The notes under the pieces: model-generated | The model's database searches: none | What the model was told of the DNA's origin: nothing | Seen by the model: only the letters and a program-made list of their open reading frames with translations | Shown: in pieces, positions 35,601 to 49,360 of the stretch | Numbering within the stretch: position 1 is the first letter of the stretch | Layout of the letters: each line of letters starts with the position of its first letter | Assembly (NCBI RefSeq): GCF_029227915.1 | Contig: NC_079881.1 | Location: forward strand, 14,857,501-14,921,500 | Origin: Hydractinia symbiolongicarpus | Lineage: Eukaryota > Cnidaria > Hydrozoa > Anthoathecata > Hydractiniidae | DNA length: 64,000 nucleotides | Direction of reading: 5' to 3' | Made by a program: the position numbers and the translations under genes

Positions 35601-37005
35601 GGAATAGACCGATGGCAATTTGGCTGGGCTCGTGGAATCACGTGATTTACGTGTAGACTCCAAATTAGGCCGTAAAAGGCCAAACTACAGGCTTTAAAGA
35701 CATGTGCACGAAGTTAGGAACGTTCTCAGAGCCTGGCGCTCAAGAAAACGACTTAATACATCGTAGACCATTGAGATTAAAAGGAACAGCCGAATGGAAC
35801 TTGTCAGAGTTAGTCGAATCACGTGATTTACGTGTAGACTCCATATTAGGCCGTAAAAAGCCATATTACAGGCTTTAAAGGACTGTGCACGTAGTTAGCA
35901 GCGTTCATAGAGCCTGGCGCACAGGAAAACGACTTAGTATATCGTAGTCCATTGAGATTGAAAGGAATAGACCGATGGCAACTTCTCTGGGCTCGTGGAA
36001 TCACGTGACTTACATGCAGTCTCCTTATTAGGCCGTAAAAGGACCTATTATGCGTTTCAAAGGACTGTGTACGTAGTTAGCAGCGTTCATAGAGCCTGGC
36101 GTTCAAGAAAACGACTTAATACATCGTAGACAATTGAGATTAAAAGGAACAGACTAATGGGAACTTGTCTGTGCTCGCGGAATCACGTGATTTACGTATA
36201 GACTCCAAATTAGGCCGTAAAAGGCCATATTTCAGGCTTTAAAGGCCTGTGCACGCAGTTAGCAGCATTTTAAGAGCCTGGCGCTCAAGAAAACGACTTA
36301 ATACATCGTAGTCCATTGAGATTGACAGGAATAGACTGATGGCAACTTGTCCGGGCTCGTGGAAACACGTAATTTACGTGTAGACTCCTCATTGAGCCGT
36401 AAATGTCCATATTACAGGCTTTAAAGACCTGTGAACGTAGTTAGCAGCGTTCTCAGATCCTGGCGCTCAAGAAAAAGACTTAAGACATCGTAGTCCGTTG
36501 AGATTGAAAGGAATAGACAGATGTCAACTTCTCTGTCCTTGTGGAAACACGTGGTTCACCTGTAGTCTCCAAATTAGGCCGTAAAAAGACCTATTATGCG
36601 TTTCAAAGGACTGTGTACGTAGTTAGCAGCGTTCTTAGAGCCTGGCGTTCAAGAAAACGACTTAATACACCGTAGACCATTGAGATTAAAAGGAACAGCC
36701 GAATGGAACTTGTCCGTCCTCGTGGAATCACTTTATTTACGTTTAGACTCCATGTTAGGCCGTAAAAGGCCATATTACCTGCTTTAAAGGGCTGTGGAAG
36801 CAGTTAGCAGCGTTCTTGCAGCCTGACGCTTAAGAAAACGAATTAATACATCGTAGTTCATTGAAATTTAAAGTAATAGGCCGATGACCTCCTGTCTGTG
36901 CTCATGGAACTCCCTGACTTAAGTGTAGTCTCCTTATTAGGCCATAAGAGGCCGTATTACACGGTTTAAAGGTCTGTCCACGTAATTAGGAACGTTCTCA
37001 GAGCC
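32645..37005 (+). repeat. Tandem duplication of 2,181 bp (12 monomers), two copies
   Basis: The largest clean tandem pair in the window. Rare markers recur at offset 2181: GGCCATTATACAAG (about 32950 and 35132), GTTAGCAGGGTTC, GTGCACGAAGTTAGG, TTTACGTATAG and ATATTACCTGC. No difference was found at any diagnostic site compared by eye, so the copies are nearly or fully identical. Left and right edges both fall in GAGCCTGGCGC, near 34826 and 37007, which suggests homologous exchange between two monomers at that motif. Confidence 0.9.
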
Positions 37006-38705
37006 TGGCGCTCAAGAAAACGACTTAATACATCGTAGACCATTGAGATTAAAAGGAACAGCCGAATGGAACTTGTCAGAGTTAGTCGAATCACGTGATT
37101 TACGTGTAGACTCCAAATTAGGCCGTAAAAGGCCATATTACAGGCTTTAAAGGCCTGTGTACGTAGTTAGCAGCGTTCTCAGATCCTGGCGCTCAAGAAA
37201 ACGACTTAAGACATCGTAGTCCATTGATATTGACAGCAATAGACTGATGGCAACTTGTCCGGGCTCGTGGAAACACGTGATTTACGTGTAGGCTCCAAAT
37301 TAAGACGTTAAAAGCGATATTACCAGCTTTAAAGGCCTGTGCACGTAGTTAGCAGCGTTCTCAGATCCCGGCGCTCAAGAAAACGACTTAAGACATCGTA
37401 GTCCATTGAGATTGAAAGGAATAGACAGATGTCAACTTCTCTGTCCTTGTGGAAACACGTGGTTCACGTGTAGTCTCCAAATTAGGCTGTAAAAAGACCT
37501 ATTATGCGTTTCAAAGGATTGTGTACGTAGTTAGCAGCGTTCATAGAGCCTGGCGTTCAAGAAAACGAATTAATACATCGTAGTTTATTGAAGTTGAAAG
37601 GAATAGGCCGATGACCTCCTGTCTGTGCTCATGGAACTCCCTGACTTAAGTGTAGTCTCCTTATTAGGCCATAAGAGGCCGTATTACACGGTTTAAAGGT
37701 CTGTCCACGTAATTAGGAACGTTCTCAGAGCCTGGCGCTCAAGAAAACGGCTTATTATATCGTAGTCCATTGAGATTAAAAAGAACAGACTGATCCCCAT
37801 TTGTCTGGGCTCGTGGAATCACGTGATTTACGTGTACACTCCAAATTAGGCCGTAAAAGGCCAAACTACAGGCTTTAAAGACATGTGCACGTAGTTAGGA
37901 ACGTTCTCAGAGCCTGGCGCTCAAGAAAACGACTTAATACATCGTAGACCATTGAGATTAAAAGGAACAGCCGAATGGAACTTGTCAGAGTTAGTGGAAT
38001 CACGTGATTTACGTGTAGACTCCATATTAGGCCGTAAAAATCCATATTACAGGCTTTAAAGGACTGTGCACGTAGTTAGCAGCGTTCATAGAGCCTGGCG
38101 CACAGGAAAACGACTTAGTATATCGTAGTCTATTGAGATTGAAAGGAATAGACCGATGGCAACTTCTCTGGGCTCGTGGAATCACTTTATTTACGTTTAG
38201 ACTCCATGTTAGGCCGTAAAAGGCCATATTACATGCTTTAAAGGGCTGTGGAAGCAGTTAGCAGCGTTCTTGCAGCCTGACGCTCAAGAAAACGAATTAA
38301 TACATCGTAGTTCATTGAAATTTAAAGTAATCGGCCGATGACCTCCTGTCTGTGCTCGTAGAACTCCCTGACTTAAGTGTAATCTCCTTATTAGGCCATA
38401 AGATGCCGTATTACACGGTTTAAAGGTCTGTCCACGTAATTAGGAACTTTCTCAGAGCCTGGCGCTCAAGAAAACGGCTTATTATATCATAGTCCAATGA
38501 GATTGAAAGGAATAGACCGATGGCAATTTGGCTGGGCTCGTGGAATCACGTGATTTACGTGTAGACTCCAAATTAGGCCGTAAAAGGCCAAACTACAGGC
38601 TTTAAAGACATGTGCACGTAGTTAGGAACGTTCTCAGAGCCTGGCGCTCAAGAAAACGACTTAATACATCGTAGACCATTGAGATTAAAAGGAACAGCCG
38701 AATGG
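36995..38705 (+). repeat. Dispersed module M, first copy (about 1.7 kb)
   Basis: Matches about 56397-58080 at offset 19402. Shared rare variants include TCAGATCCCGGCGC (37361 and 56763) and TTATATCATAGTCC. The second copy has a 24-bp deletion near 57775. Confidence 0.8.
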
Positions 38706-38729
38706 AACTTGTCAGAGTTAGTCCAATCA

Positions 38730-39650
38730 CGTGATTTGCGTGTAGACTCCATATTATGCCGTAAAAGGCCATATTACAAGCTTTAAAGGACTGTGCACGT
38801 AGTTAGCAGCGTTCATAGAGCCTGGCGCACAGGAAAACGACTTAGTATATCGTAGTCCATTGAGATTAAAAGGAACAGACTAATGGGAACTTTTCTGTGC
38901 TCGCGAAATCACGTGATTTACGTGTAGACTCCAAATTAGGCCGTAAAAGGCCATATTTCAGGCTTTAAAGGCCTGTGCACGCAGTTAGCAGCATTTTAAG
39001 AGCCTGGCGCTCAAGAAAACGACTTAATACATCGTAGTCCATTGAGATTGACAGGAATAGACTGATGGCAACTTGTCCGGGCTCGTGGAAACACGTAATT
39101 TACGTGTAGACTCCTCATTGAGCCGTAAATGTCCATATTACAGGCTTTAAAGACCTGTGAACGTAGTTAGCAGCGTTCTCAGATCCTGGCGCTCAAGAAA
39201 AAGACTTAAGACATCGTAGTCCGTTGAGATTGAAAGGAATAGACAGATGTCAACTTCTCTGTCCTTGTGGAAACACGTGGTTCACCTGTAGTCTCCAAAT
39301 TAGGCTGTAAAAAGACCTATTATGCGTTTCAAAGGACTGTGTACGTAGTTAGCAGCGTTCTTAGAGCCTGGCGTTCAAGAAAACGACTTAATACACCGTA
39401 GACCATTGAGATTAAAAGGAACAGCCGAATGGAACTTGTCCGTCCTCGTGGAATCACTTTATTTACGTTTAGACTCCATGTTAGGCCGTAAAAGGCCATA
39501 TTACATGCTTTAAAGGGCTGTGGAAGCAGTTAGCAGCGTTCTTGCAGCCTGACGCTTAAAAAAACGAATTAATACATCGTAGTTCATTGAAATTTAAAGT
39601 AATAGGCCGATGACCTCCTGTCTGTGCTCGTGGAACTCCCTGACTTGCCG
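38730..39650 (+). repeat. Dispersed module P, first copy (about 0.9 kb)
   Basis: Matches about 55224-56144 at offset 16494. It also matches, less perfectly, segments of the 2,181-bp tandem pair near 34010-34740 and 36190-36920. The marker order is GTGATTTGCGTG, GCATTTTAAGAGCC, ACACGTAATTTACG, GGTTCACCTGTAG and GACGCTTAA. Confidence 0.75.
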
Positions 39651-39803
39651 TATTACACGGTTTAAAGGTCTGTCCACGTAATTAGGAACGTTCTCAGAGC
39701 CTGGCGCTCAAGAAACCGGCTTATTATATCGTAGTCCAATGAGATTGACAGGAATAGACTGATGGCAACTTGTCCGGGCTCGTGGAAACACGTAATTTAC
39801 GTG
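39470..39803 (+). repeat. Pair of monomers with 29-bp deletion
   Basis: Two monomers span 334 bp instead of about 363. CCCTGACTT joins directly to GCCGTATTACACGG at about 39646, removing the anchor region of one monomer. Confidence 0.8.
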
Positions 39804-40744
39804 TAGACTCCTCATTGAGCCGTAAATGTCCATATTACAGGCTTTAAAGACCTGTGAACGTTGTTAGCAGCGTTCTCAGATCCTGGCACTCAAGAAAACG
39901 ACTTAAGACATCGTAGTCCATTGAGATTGAAAGGAATAGACAGATGTCAACTTCTCTGGGCTCGTGGAATCACGTGACTTACATGCAGTCTCCTTATTAG
40001 GCCGTAAAAGGACCTATTATGCGTTTCAAAGGACTGCGTACGTAGTTAGCAGCGTTCATAGAGCCTGGCGTTCAAGAAAACGACTTAATACATCGTAGAC
40101 AATTGAGATTAAAAGGAAGAGCCGAATGGAACTTGTCGGAGTTTGTAGAATCACGTGATTTGCGTGTAGACTCCATATTATGCCGTAAAAGGCCATATTA
40201 CAAGCTTTAAAGGACTGTGCACGTAGTTAGCAGCGTTCATAGAGCCTGGCGCACAGGAAAACGACTTAGTATATCGTAGTCCATTGAGATTAAAAGGAAC
40301 AGACTAATGGGAACTTGTCTGTGCTCGCGGAATCACGTGATTTACGTGTAGACTCCAAATTAGGCCGTAAAAGGCCATATTTCAGGCTTTAAAGGCCTGT
40401 GCACGCAGTTAGCAGCATTTTTAGAGCCTGGCGCTCAAGAAAACGAATTAATACATCGTAGTCCATTGAGATTGACAGGAATAGACTGATGGCAACTTGT
40501 CCGGGCTCGTGGAAACACGTAATTTACGTGTAGACTCCTCATTGAGCCGTAAATGTCCATATTACAGGCTTTAAAGAACTGTGAACGTTGTTAGCAGCGT
40601 TCTCAGATCCTGGCACTCAAGAAAACGACTTAAGACATCGTAGTCCATTGAGATTGAAAGGAATAGACAGATGTCAACTTCTCTGTCCTTGTGGAAACAC
40701 GTGGTTCACCTGTAGTCTCCAAATTAGGCTGTAAAAAGACCTAT

Positions 40745-41870
40745 TATGCGTTTCAAAGGACTGTGTACGTAGTTAGCAGCGTTCATAGAGCCTGACGTAA
40801 AGAAAACGAATTAATACATCGTAGTTTATCGAAGTTGAAAGGAATAGGCCGATGACCTCCTGTCTGTGCTCATGGAACTCCCTGACTTAAGTGTAGTCTC
40901 CTTATTAGGCCATAAGAGGCCGTATTACATGGTTTAAAGGTCTGTCCACGTAATTAGGAACGTTATCAGAGCCTGGCGCTCAAGAAAATGGCTTATTATA
41001 TCGTAGTCCATTGAGATTAAAAAGAACAGACTGATCCCCATTTGTCTGGGCTCGTGGAATCACGTGATTTACGTGTACACTCCAAATTAGGCCGTAAAAG
41101 GCCAAACTACAGGCTTTAAAGACATGTGCACGTAGTTAGGAACGTTCTCAGAGCCTGGCGCTCAAGAAAACGACTTAATACATCGTAGACCATTGAGATT
41201 AAAAGGAACAGCCGAATGGAACTTGTCAGAGTTAGTGGAATCACGTGATTTACGTGTAGACTCCATATTAGGCCGTAAAAAGCCATATTACAGGCTTTAA
41301 AGGACTGAGCACGCAGTTAGCAGCATTTTAAGAGCCTGGCGCTCAAGAAAACGACTTAATACATCGTAGTCCATTGAGATTGACAGGAATAGACTGATGG
41401 CAACTTGTCCGGGCTCGTGGAAACACGTAATTTACGTGTAGACTCCTCATTGAGCCGTAAATGTCCATATTACAGGCTTTAAAGACCTGTGAACGTAGTT
41501 AGCAGCGTTCTCAGATCCTGGCGCTCAAGAAAAAGACTTAAGACATTGTAGTCCGTTGAGATTGAAAGGAATAGACAGATGTCAACTTCTCTGTCCTTGT
41601 GGAAACACGTGGTTCACATGTAGTCTCCAAATTAGGCTGTAAAAAGACCTATTATGCGTTTCAAAGGACTGTGTACGTAGTTAGCAGCGTTCTTAGAGCC
41701 TGGCGTTCAAGAAAACGACTTAATACACCGTAGACCATCGAGATTAAAAGGAACAGCCGAATGGAACTTGTCCGTCCTCGTGGAATCACTTTATTTACGT
41801 TTAGACTCCATGTAAGGCCGTAAAAGGCCATATTACATGCTTTAAAGGGGTGGAAGCAGTTAGCAGCGTT
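40745..41870 (+). repeat. Dispersed module Q, first copy (about 1.1 kb)
   Basis: Matches about 58334-59460 at offset 17589. Shared markers: CGTAAAGAAAACG (a shortened form of the usual CGTTCAAGAAAACG), GTATTACATGGTTT, AACGTTATCAGAGC and CAAGAAAATGGC. About 39800-40745 is ordinary satellite. Confidence 0.78.
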
Positions 41871-43695
41871 CTTGCAGCCTGATGCTTAAGAAAACGAATT
41901 AATACATCGTAGTTCATTGAAATTTAAAGTAATAGGCCGATGACCTCCTGTCTGTGCTCGTGGAACTCCCTGACTTAAGTGTAGTCTCCTTATTAGGCCA
42001 TAAGAGGCCGTATTACACGGTTTAAAGGTCTGTCCACGTAATTAGGAACGTTCTCAGAGCCTGGCGCTCAAGAAACCGGCTTATTATATCGTAGTCCAAT
42101 GAGATCGAAAGGAATAGACCGATGGCAATTTGGCTGGGCTCGTGGAATCACGTGATTTACGTGTAGACTCCAAATTAGGCCGTAAAAGGCCAAACTACAG
42201 GCTTTAAAGGACTGTGCACGTAGTTAGCAGCGTTCATAGAGCCTGGCGCACAGGAAAACGACTTAGTATATCGTAGTCCGTTGAAATTGAAAGGAATAGA
42301 CTGATGGCAACTTCTCTGGGCTCGTGGAATCACGTGACTTACATGCAGTCTCTTTATTAGGTCGTAAAAGAACCTATTATGCGTTTCAAAGGACTGTGTA
42401 CGTAGTTAGCAGCGTTCTTAGAGCCTGGCGCTCAAGAAAACGACTTAATACATCGTAGACCATTGAGATTAAAAGGAACAGCCGAATGGAACTTGTCAGA
42501 GTTAGTGGAATCACGTGATTTACGTGTAGACTCCATATTAGGCCGTAAAAAGCCATATTACAGGCTTTAAAGGACTGAGCACGCAGTTAGCAGCATTTTA
42601 AGAGCCTGGCGCTCAAGAAAACGACTTAATACATCGTAGTCCATTGAGATTGACAGGAATAGACTGATGGCAACTTGTCCGGGCTCGTGGAAACACGTAA
42701 TTTACGTGTAGACTCCTCATTGAGCCGTAAATGTCCATATTACAGGCTTTAAAGACCTGTGAACGTAGTTAGCAGCGTTCTCAGATCCTGGCGCTCAAGA
42801 AAAAGACTTAAGACATTGTAGTCCGTTGAGATTGAAAGGAATAGACAGATGTCAACTTCTCTGTCCTTGTGGAAACACGTGGTTCACATGTAGTCTCCAA
42901 ATTAGGCTGTAAAAAGACCTATTATGCGTTTCAAAGGACTGTGTACGTAGTTAGCAGCGTTCTTAGAGCCTGGCGTTCAAGAAAACGACTTAATACACCG
43001 TAGACCATCGAGATTAAAAGGAACAGCCGAATGGAACTTGTCCGTCCTCGTGGAATCACTTTATTTACGTTTAGACTCCATGTAAGGCCGTAAAAGACCA
43101 TATTACATGCTTTAAAGGGGTGGAAGCAGTTAGCAGCGTTCTTGCAGCCTGACGCTTAAGAAAACGAATTAATACATCGTAGTTCATTGAAATTTAAAGT
43201 AATAGGCCGATGACCTCCTGTCTGTGCTCGTGGAACTCCCTGACTTAAGTGTAGTCTCCTTATTAGGCCATAAGAGGCCGTATTACACGGTTTAAAGGTC
43301 TGTCCACGTAATTAGGAACGTTCTCAGAGCCTTGCGCTCAAGAAAACGGCTTATTATATCGTAGTCCAATGAGATCGAAAGGAATAGACCGATGGCAATT
43401 TGGCTGGGCTCGTGGAATCACGTGATTTACGTGTAGACTCCAAATTAGGCCGTAAAAGGCCAAACTACAGGCTTTAAAGGACTGTGCACGTAGTTAGCAG
43501 CGTTCATAGAGCCTGGCGCACAGGAAAACGACTTAGTATATCGTAGTCCGTTGAAATTGAAAGGAATAGACTGATGGCAACTTCTCTGGGCTCGTGGAAT
43601 CACGTGACTTACATGCAGTCTCTTTATTAGGTCGTAAAAGAACCTATTATGCGTTTCAAAGGACTGTGTACGTAGTTAGCAGCGTTCTTAGAGCC
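41155..43695 (+). repeat. Tandem duplication of 1,270 bp (7 monomers), two copies
   Basis: Offset 1270 links AGGACTGAGCACGCAG at 41301 and 42571, TGTAAGGCCG at 41811 and 43081, and a 3-bp deletion form TTAAAGGGGTGG in each copy. Few substitutions separate them (for example AAACCGGC against AAACGGC near 42075 and 43345). They part near 42430 and 43700 at GAGCCTGGCGCTC against GAGCCTGGCGTTC. Confidence 0.87.
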
Positions 43696-43779
43696 TGGCG
43701 TTCAAGAAAACGACTTAATACACCGTAGACCATTGAGATTAAAAGGAACAGCCGAATGGAACTTGTCCCTCCTCGTGGA

Positions 43780-45235
43780 ATCACTTTATTTACGTTTAGA
43801 CTCCATGTTAGGCCGTAAAAGGCCATATTACATGCTTTAAAGGGCTGTGGAAGCAGTTAGCAGCGTTCTTGCAGCCTGACGCTCAAGAAAACGAATTAAT
43901 ACATCGTAGTTCATTGAAATTTAAAGTAATAGGCCGATGACCTCCTGTCTGTGCTCGTGGAACTCCCTGACTTAAGTGTAGTCTCCTTATTAGGCCATAA
44001 GAGGCCGTATTACACGGTTTAAAGGTCTGTCCAAGTAATTAGGAACGTTCTCAGAGCCTGGCGCTCAAGAAAACGGCTTATTATATCGTAGTCCAATGAG
44101 ATTGAAAGGAATAGACCGATGGCAATTTGGCTGGGCTCGTGGAATCACGTGATTTACGTGTAGACTCCAAATTAGGCCGTAAAAGGCCAAACTACAGGCT
44201 TTAAAGACATGTGCACGTAGTTAGGAACGTTCTCAGAGCCTGGCGCTCAAGAAAACGACTTAATACATCGTAGACCATTGAGATTAAAAGGAACAGCCGA
44301 ATGGAACTTGTCAGAGTCAGTCGAATCACGTGATTTACGTGTAGACTCCAAATTAGGCCGTAAAAGGCCATATTACAGGCTTTAAAGGCCTGTGTACGTA
44401 GTTAGCAGCGTTCTCAGATCCTGGCGCTCAAGAAAACGACTTAAGACATCGTAGTCCATTGAGATTGAAAGGAATAGACAGATGTCAACTTCTCTGTCCT
44501 TGTGGAATCACTTTATTTACGTTTAGACACCATGTTAGGCCGTAAAAGGCCATATTACATGCTTTAAAGGGCTGTGGAAGCAGTTAGCAGCGTTCTTGCA
44601 GCCTGACGCTCAAGAAAACGAATTAATACATCGTAGTTCATTGAAATTTAAAGTAATAGGCCGATGACCTCCTGTCTGTGCTCGTGGAACTCCCTGACTT
44701 AAGTGTAGTCTCCTTATTAGGCCATAAGAGGCCGTATTACACGGTTTAAAGGTCTGTCCACGTAATTAGGAACGTTCTCAGAGCCTGGCGCTCAAGAAAA
44801 CGGCTTATTATATCGTAGTCCAATGAGATTGAAAGGAATAGACCGATGGCAATTTGGCTGGGCTCGTGGAATCACGTGATTTACGTGTAGACTCCAAATT
44901 AGGCCGCAAAAGGCCAAACTACAGGCTTTAAAGACATGTGCACGTAGTTAGGAACGTTCTCAGAGCCTGGCGCTCAAGAAAACGACTTAATACATCGTAG
45001 ACCATTGAGATTAAAAGGAACAGCCGAATGGAACTTGTCAGAGTCAGTCGAATCACGTGATTTACGTGTAGACTCCAAATTAGGCCGTAAAAGGCCATAT
45101 TACAGGCTTTAAAGGCCTGTGTACGTAGTTAGCAGCGTTCTCAGATCCTGGCGCTCAAGAAAACGACTTAAGACATCGTAGTCCATTGAGATTGAAAGGA
45201 ATAGACAGATGTCAACTTCTCTGTCCTTGTGGAAA
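43780..45235 (+). repeat. Tandem duplication of 727 bp (4 monomers), two copies
   Basis: Offset 727 holds from CATGTTAGG at 43804 and 44531 to TCAGAGTCAGTCG at 44311 and 45038. The second copy carries the private variant GACACCATG (44526) and GGCCGCAAAAGG. Edges are approximate. Confidence 0.82.
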
Positions 45236-47907
45236 CACGTGGTTCACGTGTAGTCTCCAAATTAGGCTGTAAAAAGACCTATTATGCGTTTCAAAGGATG
45301 TGTACGTAGTTAGCAGCGTTCATAGAGCCTGGCGTTCAAGAAAACGAATTAATGCATCGTCGTTTATTGAAGTTGAAAGGAATAGGCCGATGACCTCCTG
45401 TCTGTGCTCATGGAACTCCCTGACTTGAGTGTAGTCTCCTTATTAGGCCATAAGAGGCCGTATTACACGGTTTAAAGGTCTGTCCACGTAATTAGGAACG
45501 TTCTCAGAGCCTGGCGCTCAAGAAAACGGCTTATTATATCGTAGTCCATTGAGATTAAAAAGAACAGACTGATCCCCATTTGTCTGGGCTCGTGGAATCA
45601 CGTGATTTACGTGTAGACTCCAAATTAGGCCGTAAAAGGTCAAACTACAGGCTTTAAAGACATGTGCACGTAGTTAGGAACGTTCTCAGAGCCTGGCGCT
45701 CAAGAAAACGACTTAATACATCGTAGACCATTGAGATTAAAAGGAACAGCCGATTGGAACTTGTCAGAGTTAGTGGAATCACGTGATTTACGTGTAGACT
45801 CCATATTAGGCCGTAAAAAGCCATATTACAGGCTTTAAGGACTGTGCACGTAGTTAGCAGCGTTCATAGAGCCTGGCGCACAGGAAAACGACTTAGTATA
45901 TCGTAGTCCATTGAGATTGAAAGGAATAGACCGATGGCAACTTCTCTGGGCTCGTGGAATCACGTGACTTACATGCAGTCTCTTTATTAGGCCGTAAAAG
46001 GCCATATTACAGGCTTTAAAGGACTGTGCACTTAGTAAGCAGCGTTCATAGAGCCTGGCGCATAGGAAAACGACTTAGTATATCGTAGACCATTGAGATT
46101 AAAAGGAACAGCCGAATGGAACTTGTCGGAGCTCGTAGAATCACGTGATTTACGTGTAGACTCCTCATTAAGCCGTAAATGTCCATATTACACACTTTAA
46201 AGGCTTGTACACGTAGTTGGTAACCTTTTTAGACACTGGCGCTAGAGAAAACGACTTAAGACATCGTAGTCCATTGAGATTGAAAGGAACAGACCAATGG
46301 GAACTTGTCTGTGCTCGTGGAATCAATTTATTCACGTTTAGACTCCATATTAGGCCGTAAAAGGCCATATTACAGGCTTTAAAGGCCTGTGCACGTAGTT
46401 AGCAGCGTTCTTAGAGTCTGACGTTCAAGAAAACGAGTTATTACATCGTAGTCCGTTGAGATTAAAAAGAACAGACTGATCCCCACTTGTCTGAGCTCGT
46501 GGAATCACGTGATTTACGTGTAGTCTCCTTATTAGGCCATAAGAGGCCGTATTACACGGTTTAAAGGTCTGTCCACGTAATTAGGAACGTTCTCAGAGCC
46601 TGGCGCTCAAGAAAACGGCTTATTATATCGTAGTCCATTGAGATTAAAAAGAACAGCCGAATGGAACTTGTCAGAGTCAGTCGAATCACGTGATTTACGT
46701 GTAGACTCCAAATTAGGCCGTAAAAGGCCATATTACAGGCTTTAAAGGCCTGTGTACGTAGTTAGCAGCGTTCTCAGATCCTGGCGCTCAAGAAAACGAC
46801 TTAAGACATCGTAGTCCATTGAGATTGAAAGGAATAGACAGATGTCAACTTCTCTGTCCTTGTGGAATCACTTTATTTACGTTTAGACACCATGTTAGGC
46901 CGTAAAAGGCCATATTACATGCTTTAAAGGGCTGTGGAAGCAGTTAGCAGCGTTCTTGCAGCCTGACGCTCAAGAAAACGAATTAATACATCGTAGTTCA
47001 TTGAAATTTAAAGTAATAGGCCGATGACCTCCTGTCTGTGCTCGTGGAACTCCCTGACTTAAGTGTAGTCTCCTTATTAGGCCATAAGAGGCCGTATTAC
47101 ACGGTTTAAAGGTCTGTCCACGTAATTAGGAACGTTCTCAGAGCCTGGCGCTCAAGAAAACGGCTTATTATATCGTAGTCCAATGAGATTGAAAGGAATA
47201 GACCGATGGCAATTTGGCTGGGCTCGTGGAATCCCGTGATTTACGTGTAGACTCCAAATTAGGCCGTAAAAGGCCAAACTACAGGCTTTAAAGACATGTG
47301 CACGTAGTTAGGAACGTTCTCAGAGCCTGGCGCTCAAAAAAACGACTTAATGCATCGTAGACCATTGAGATTAAAAGGAACAGCCGAATGGAACTTGTCA
47401 GAGTCAGTCGAATCACGTGATTTACGTGTAGACTCCAAATTAGGCCGTAAAAGGCCATATTACAGGCTTTAAAGGCCTGTGTACGTAGTTAGCAGCGTTC
47501 TCAGATCCTGGCGCTCAAGAAAACGACTTAAGACATCGTAGTCCATTGAGATTGAAAGGAATAGACAGATGTCAACTTCTCTGTCCTTGTGGAAACACGT
47601 GGTTCACGTGTAGTCTCCAAATTAGGCTGTAAAAAGACCTATTATGCGTTTCAAAGGATGTGTACGTAGTTAGCAGCGTTCATAGAGCCTGGCGTTCAAG
47701 AAAACGAATTAATACATCGTAGTTTATTGAAGTTGAAAGGAATAGGCCGATGACCTCCTGTCTGTGCTCATGGAACTCCCTGACTTAAGTGTAGTCTCCT
47801 TATTAGGCCATAAGAGGCCGTATTACACGGTTTAAAGGTCTGTCCACGTAATTAGGAACGTTCTCAGAGCCTGGCGCTCAAGAAAACGGCTTATTATATC
47901 GTAGTCC
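44957..47907 (+). repeat. Dispersed module N, first copy (about 2.95 kb)
   Basis: Colinear with 59460-62410 at offset 14503. Rare markers in both: AATGCATCGTCG (45351 and 59854), GACACCATG (46886 and 61389), and GTGGAATCCCGTG. Differences are sparse, for example AAAAGGTCAAAC near 45636 against AAAAGGCCAAAC. Confidence 0.85.
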
Positions 47908-49360
47908 AATGAGATTGAAAGGAATAGACAGATGTCAACTTCTCTGTCCTTGTGGAAACACGTGGTTCACGTGTAGTCTCCAAATTAGGCTGTAAAAAGA
48001 CCTATTATGCGTTTCAAAGGATGTGTACGTAGTTAGCAGCGTTCATAGAGCCTGGCGTTCAAGAAAACGAATTAATACATCGTAGTTTATTGAAGTTGAA
48101 AGGAATAGGCCGATGACCTCCTGTCTGTGCTCATGGAACTCCCTGACTTAAGTGTAGTCTCCTTATTAGGCCATAAGAGGCCGTATTACACGGTTTAAAG
48201 GTCTGTCCACGTAATTAGGAACGTTCTCAGAGCCTGGCGCTCAAGAAAACGGCTTATTATATCGTAGTCCATTGAGATTAAAAAGAACAGACTGATCCCC
48301 ATTTGTCTGGGCTCGTGGAATCACGTGATTTACGTGTAGACTCCAAATTAGGCCGTAAAAGGCCAAACTACAGGCTTTAAAGACATGTGCACGTAGTTAG
48401 GAACGTTCTCAGAGCCTGGCGCTCAAGAAAACGACTTAATACATCGTAGACCATTGAGATTAAAAGGAACAGCCGATTGGAACTTGTCAGAGTTAGTGGA
48501 ATCACGTGATTTACGTGTAGACTCCATATTAGGCCGTAAAAAGCCATATTACAGGCTTTAAGGACTGTGCACGTAGTTAGCAGCGTTCATAGAGCCTGGC
48601 GCACAGGAAAACGACTTAGTATATCGTAGTCCATTGAGATTGAAAGGAATAGACCGATGGCAACTTCTCTGGGCTCGTGGAATCACGTGACTTACATGCA
48701 GTCTCTTTATTAGGCCGTAAAAGGTCATATTACAGGCTTTAAAGGACTGTGCACTTAGTTAGCAGCGTTCATAGAGCCTGGCGCATAGGAAAACGACTTA
48801 GTATATCGTAGACCATTGAGATTAAAAGGAACAGCCGAATGGAACTTGTCGGAGTTCGTAGAATCACGTGATTTACGTGTAGACTCCTCATTGAGCCGTA
48901 AATGTCCATATTACACACTTTAAAGGCTTGTACACGTAGTTGGTAACCTTTTTAGACACTGGCGCTAGAGAAAACGACTTAAGACATCGTAGTCCATTGA
49001 GATTGAAAGGAACAGACCAATGGGAACTTGTCTGTGCTCGTGGAATCAATTTATTCACGTTTAGACTCCATATTAGGCCGTAAAAGGCCATATTACAGGC
49101 TTTAAAGGCCTGTGCACGTAGTTAGCAGCGTTCTTAGAGTCTGACGTTCAAGAAAACGAGTTATTACATCGTAGTCCGTTGAGATTAAAAAGAACAGACT
49201 GATCCCCACTTGTCTGAGCTCGTGGAATCACGTGATTTACGTGTAGTCTCCTTATTAGGCCATAAGAGGCCGTATTACACGGTTTAAGGGTCTGTCCACG
49301 TAATTAGGAACGTTCTCAGAGCCTGGCGCTCAAGAAAACGGCTTATTATATCGTAGTCCA
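45185..49360 (+). repeat. Block J: 1.45-kb segment duplicated at offset 2,723 bp
   Basis: About 45185-46635 matches about 47908-49358 (15-monomer offset), including a monomer with GTTGGTAACCTTTTTAGACAC and one with GGAATCAATTTATTCACG. The first member lies inside module N, so the sequence between them (46640-47907) sits between two copies of the same block. Confidence 0.8.
47550..48275 (+). repeat. Tandem duplication of 363 bp (2 monomers)
   Basis: CAAAGGATGTGTACG occurs at 47652 and 48015, offset 363, with identical flanking order (GTTCACGTGTAGTCTCC, then the CTCATGGAACTCCC monomer). This is the smallest clean duplication seen. Confidence 0.8.
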
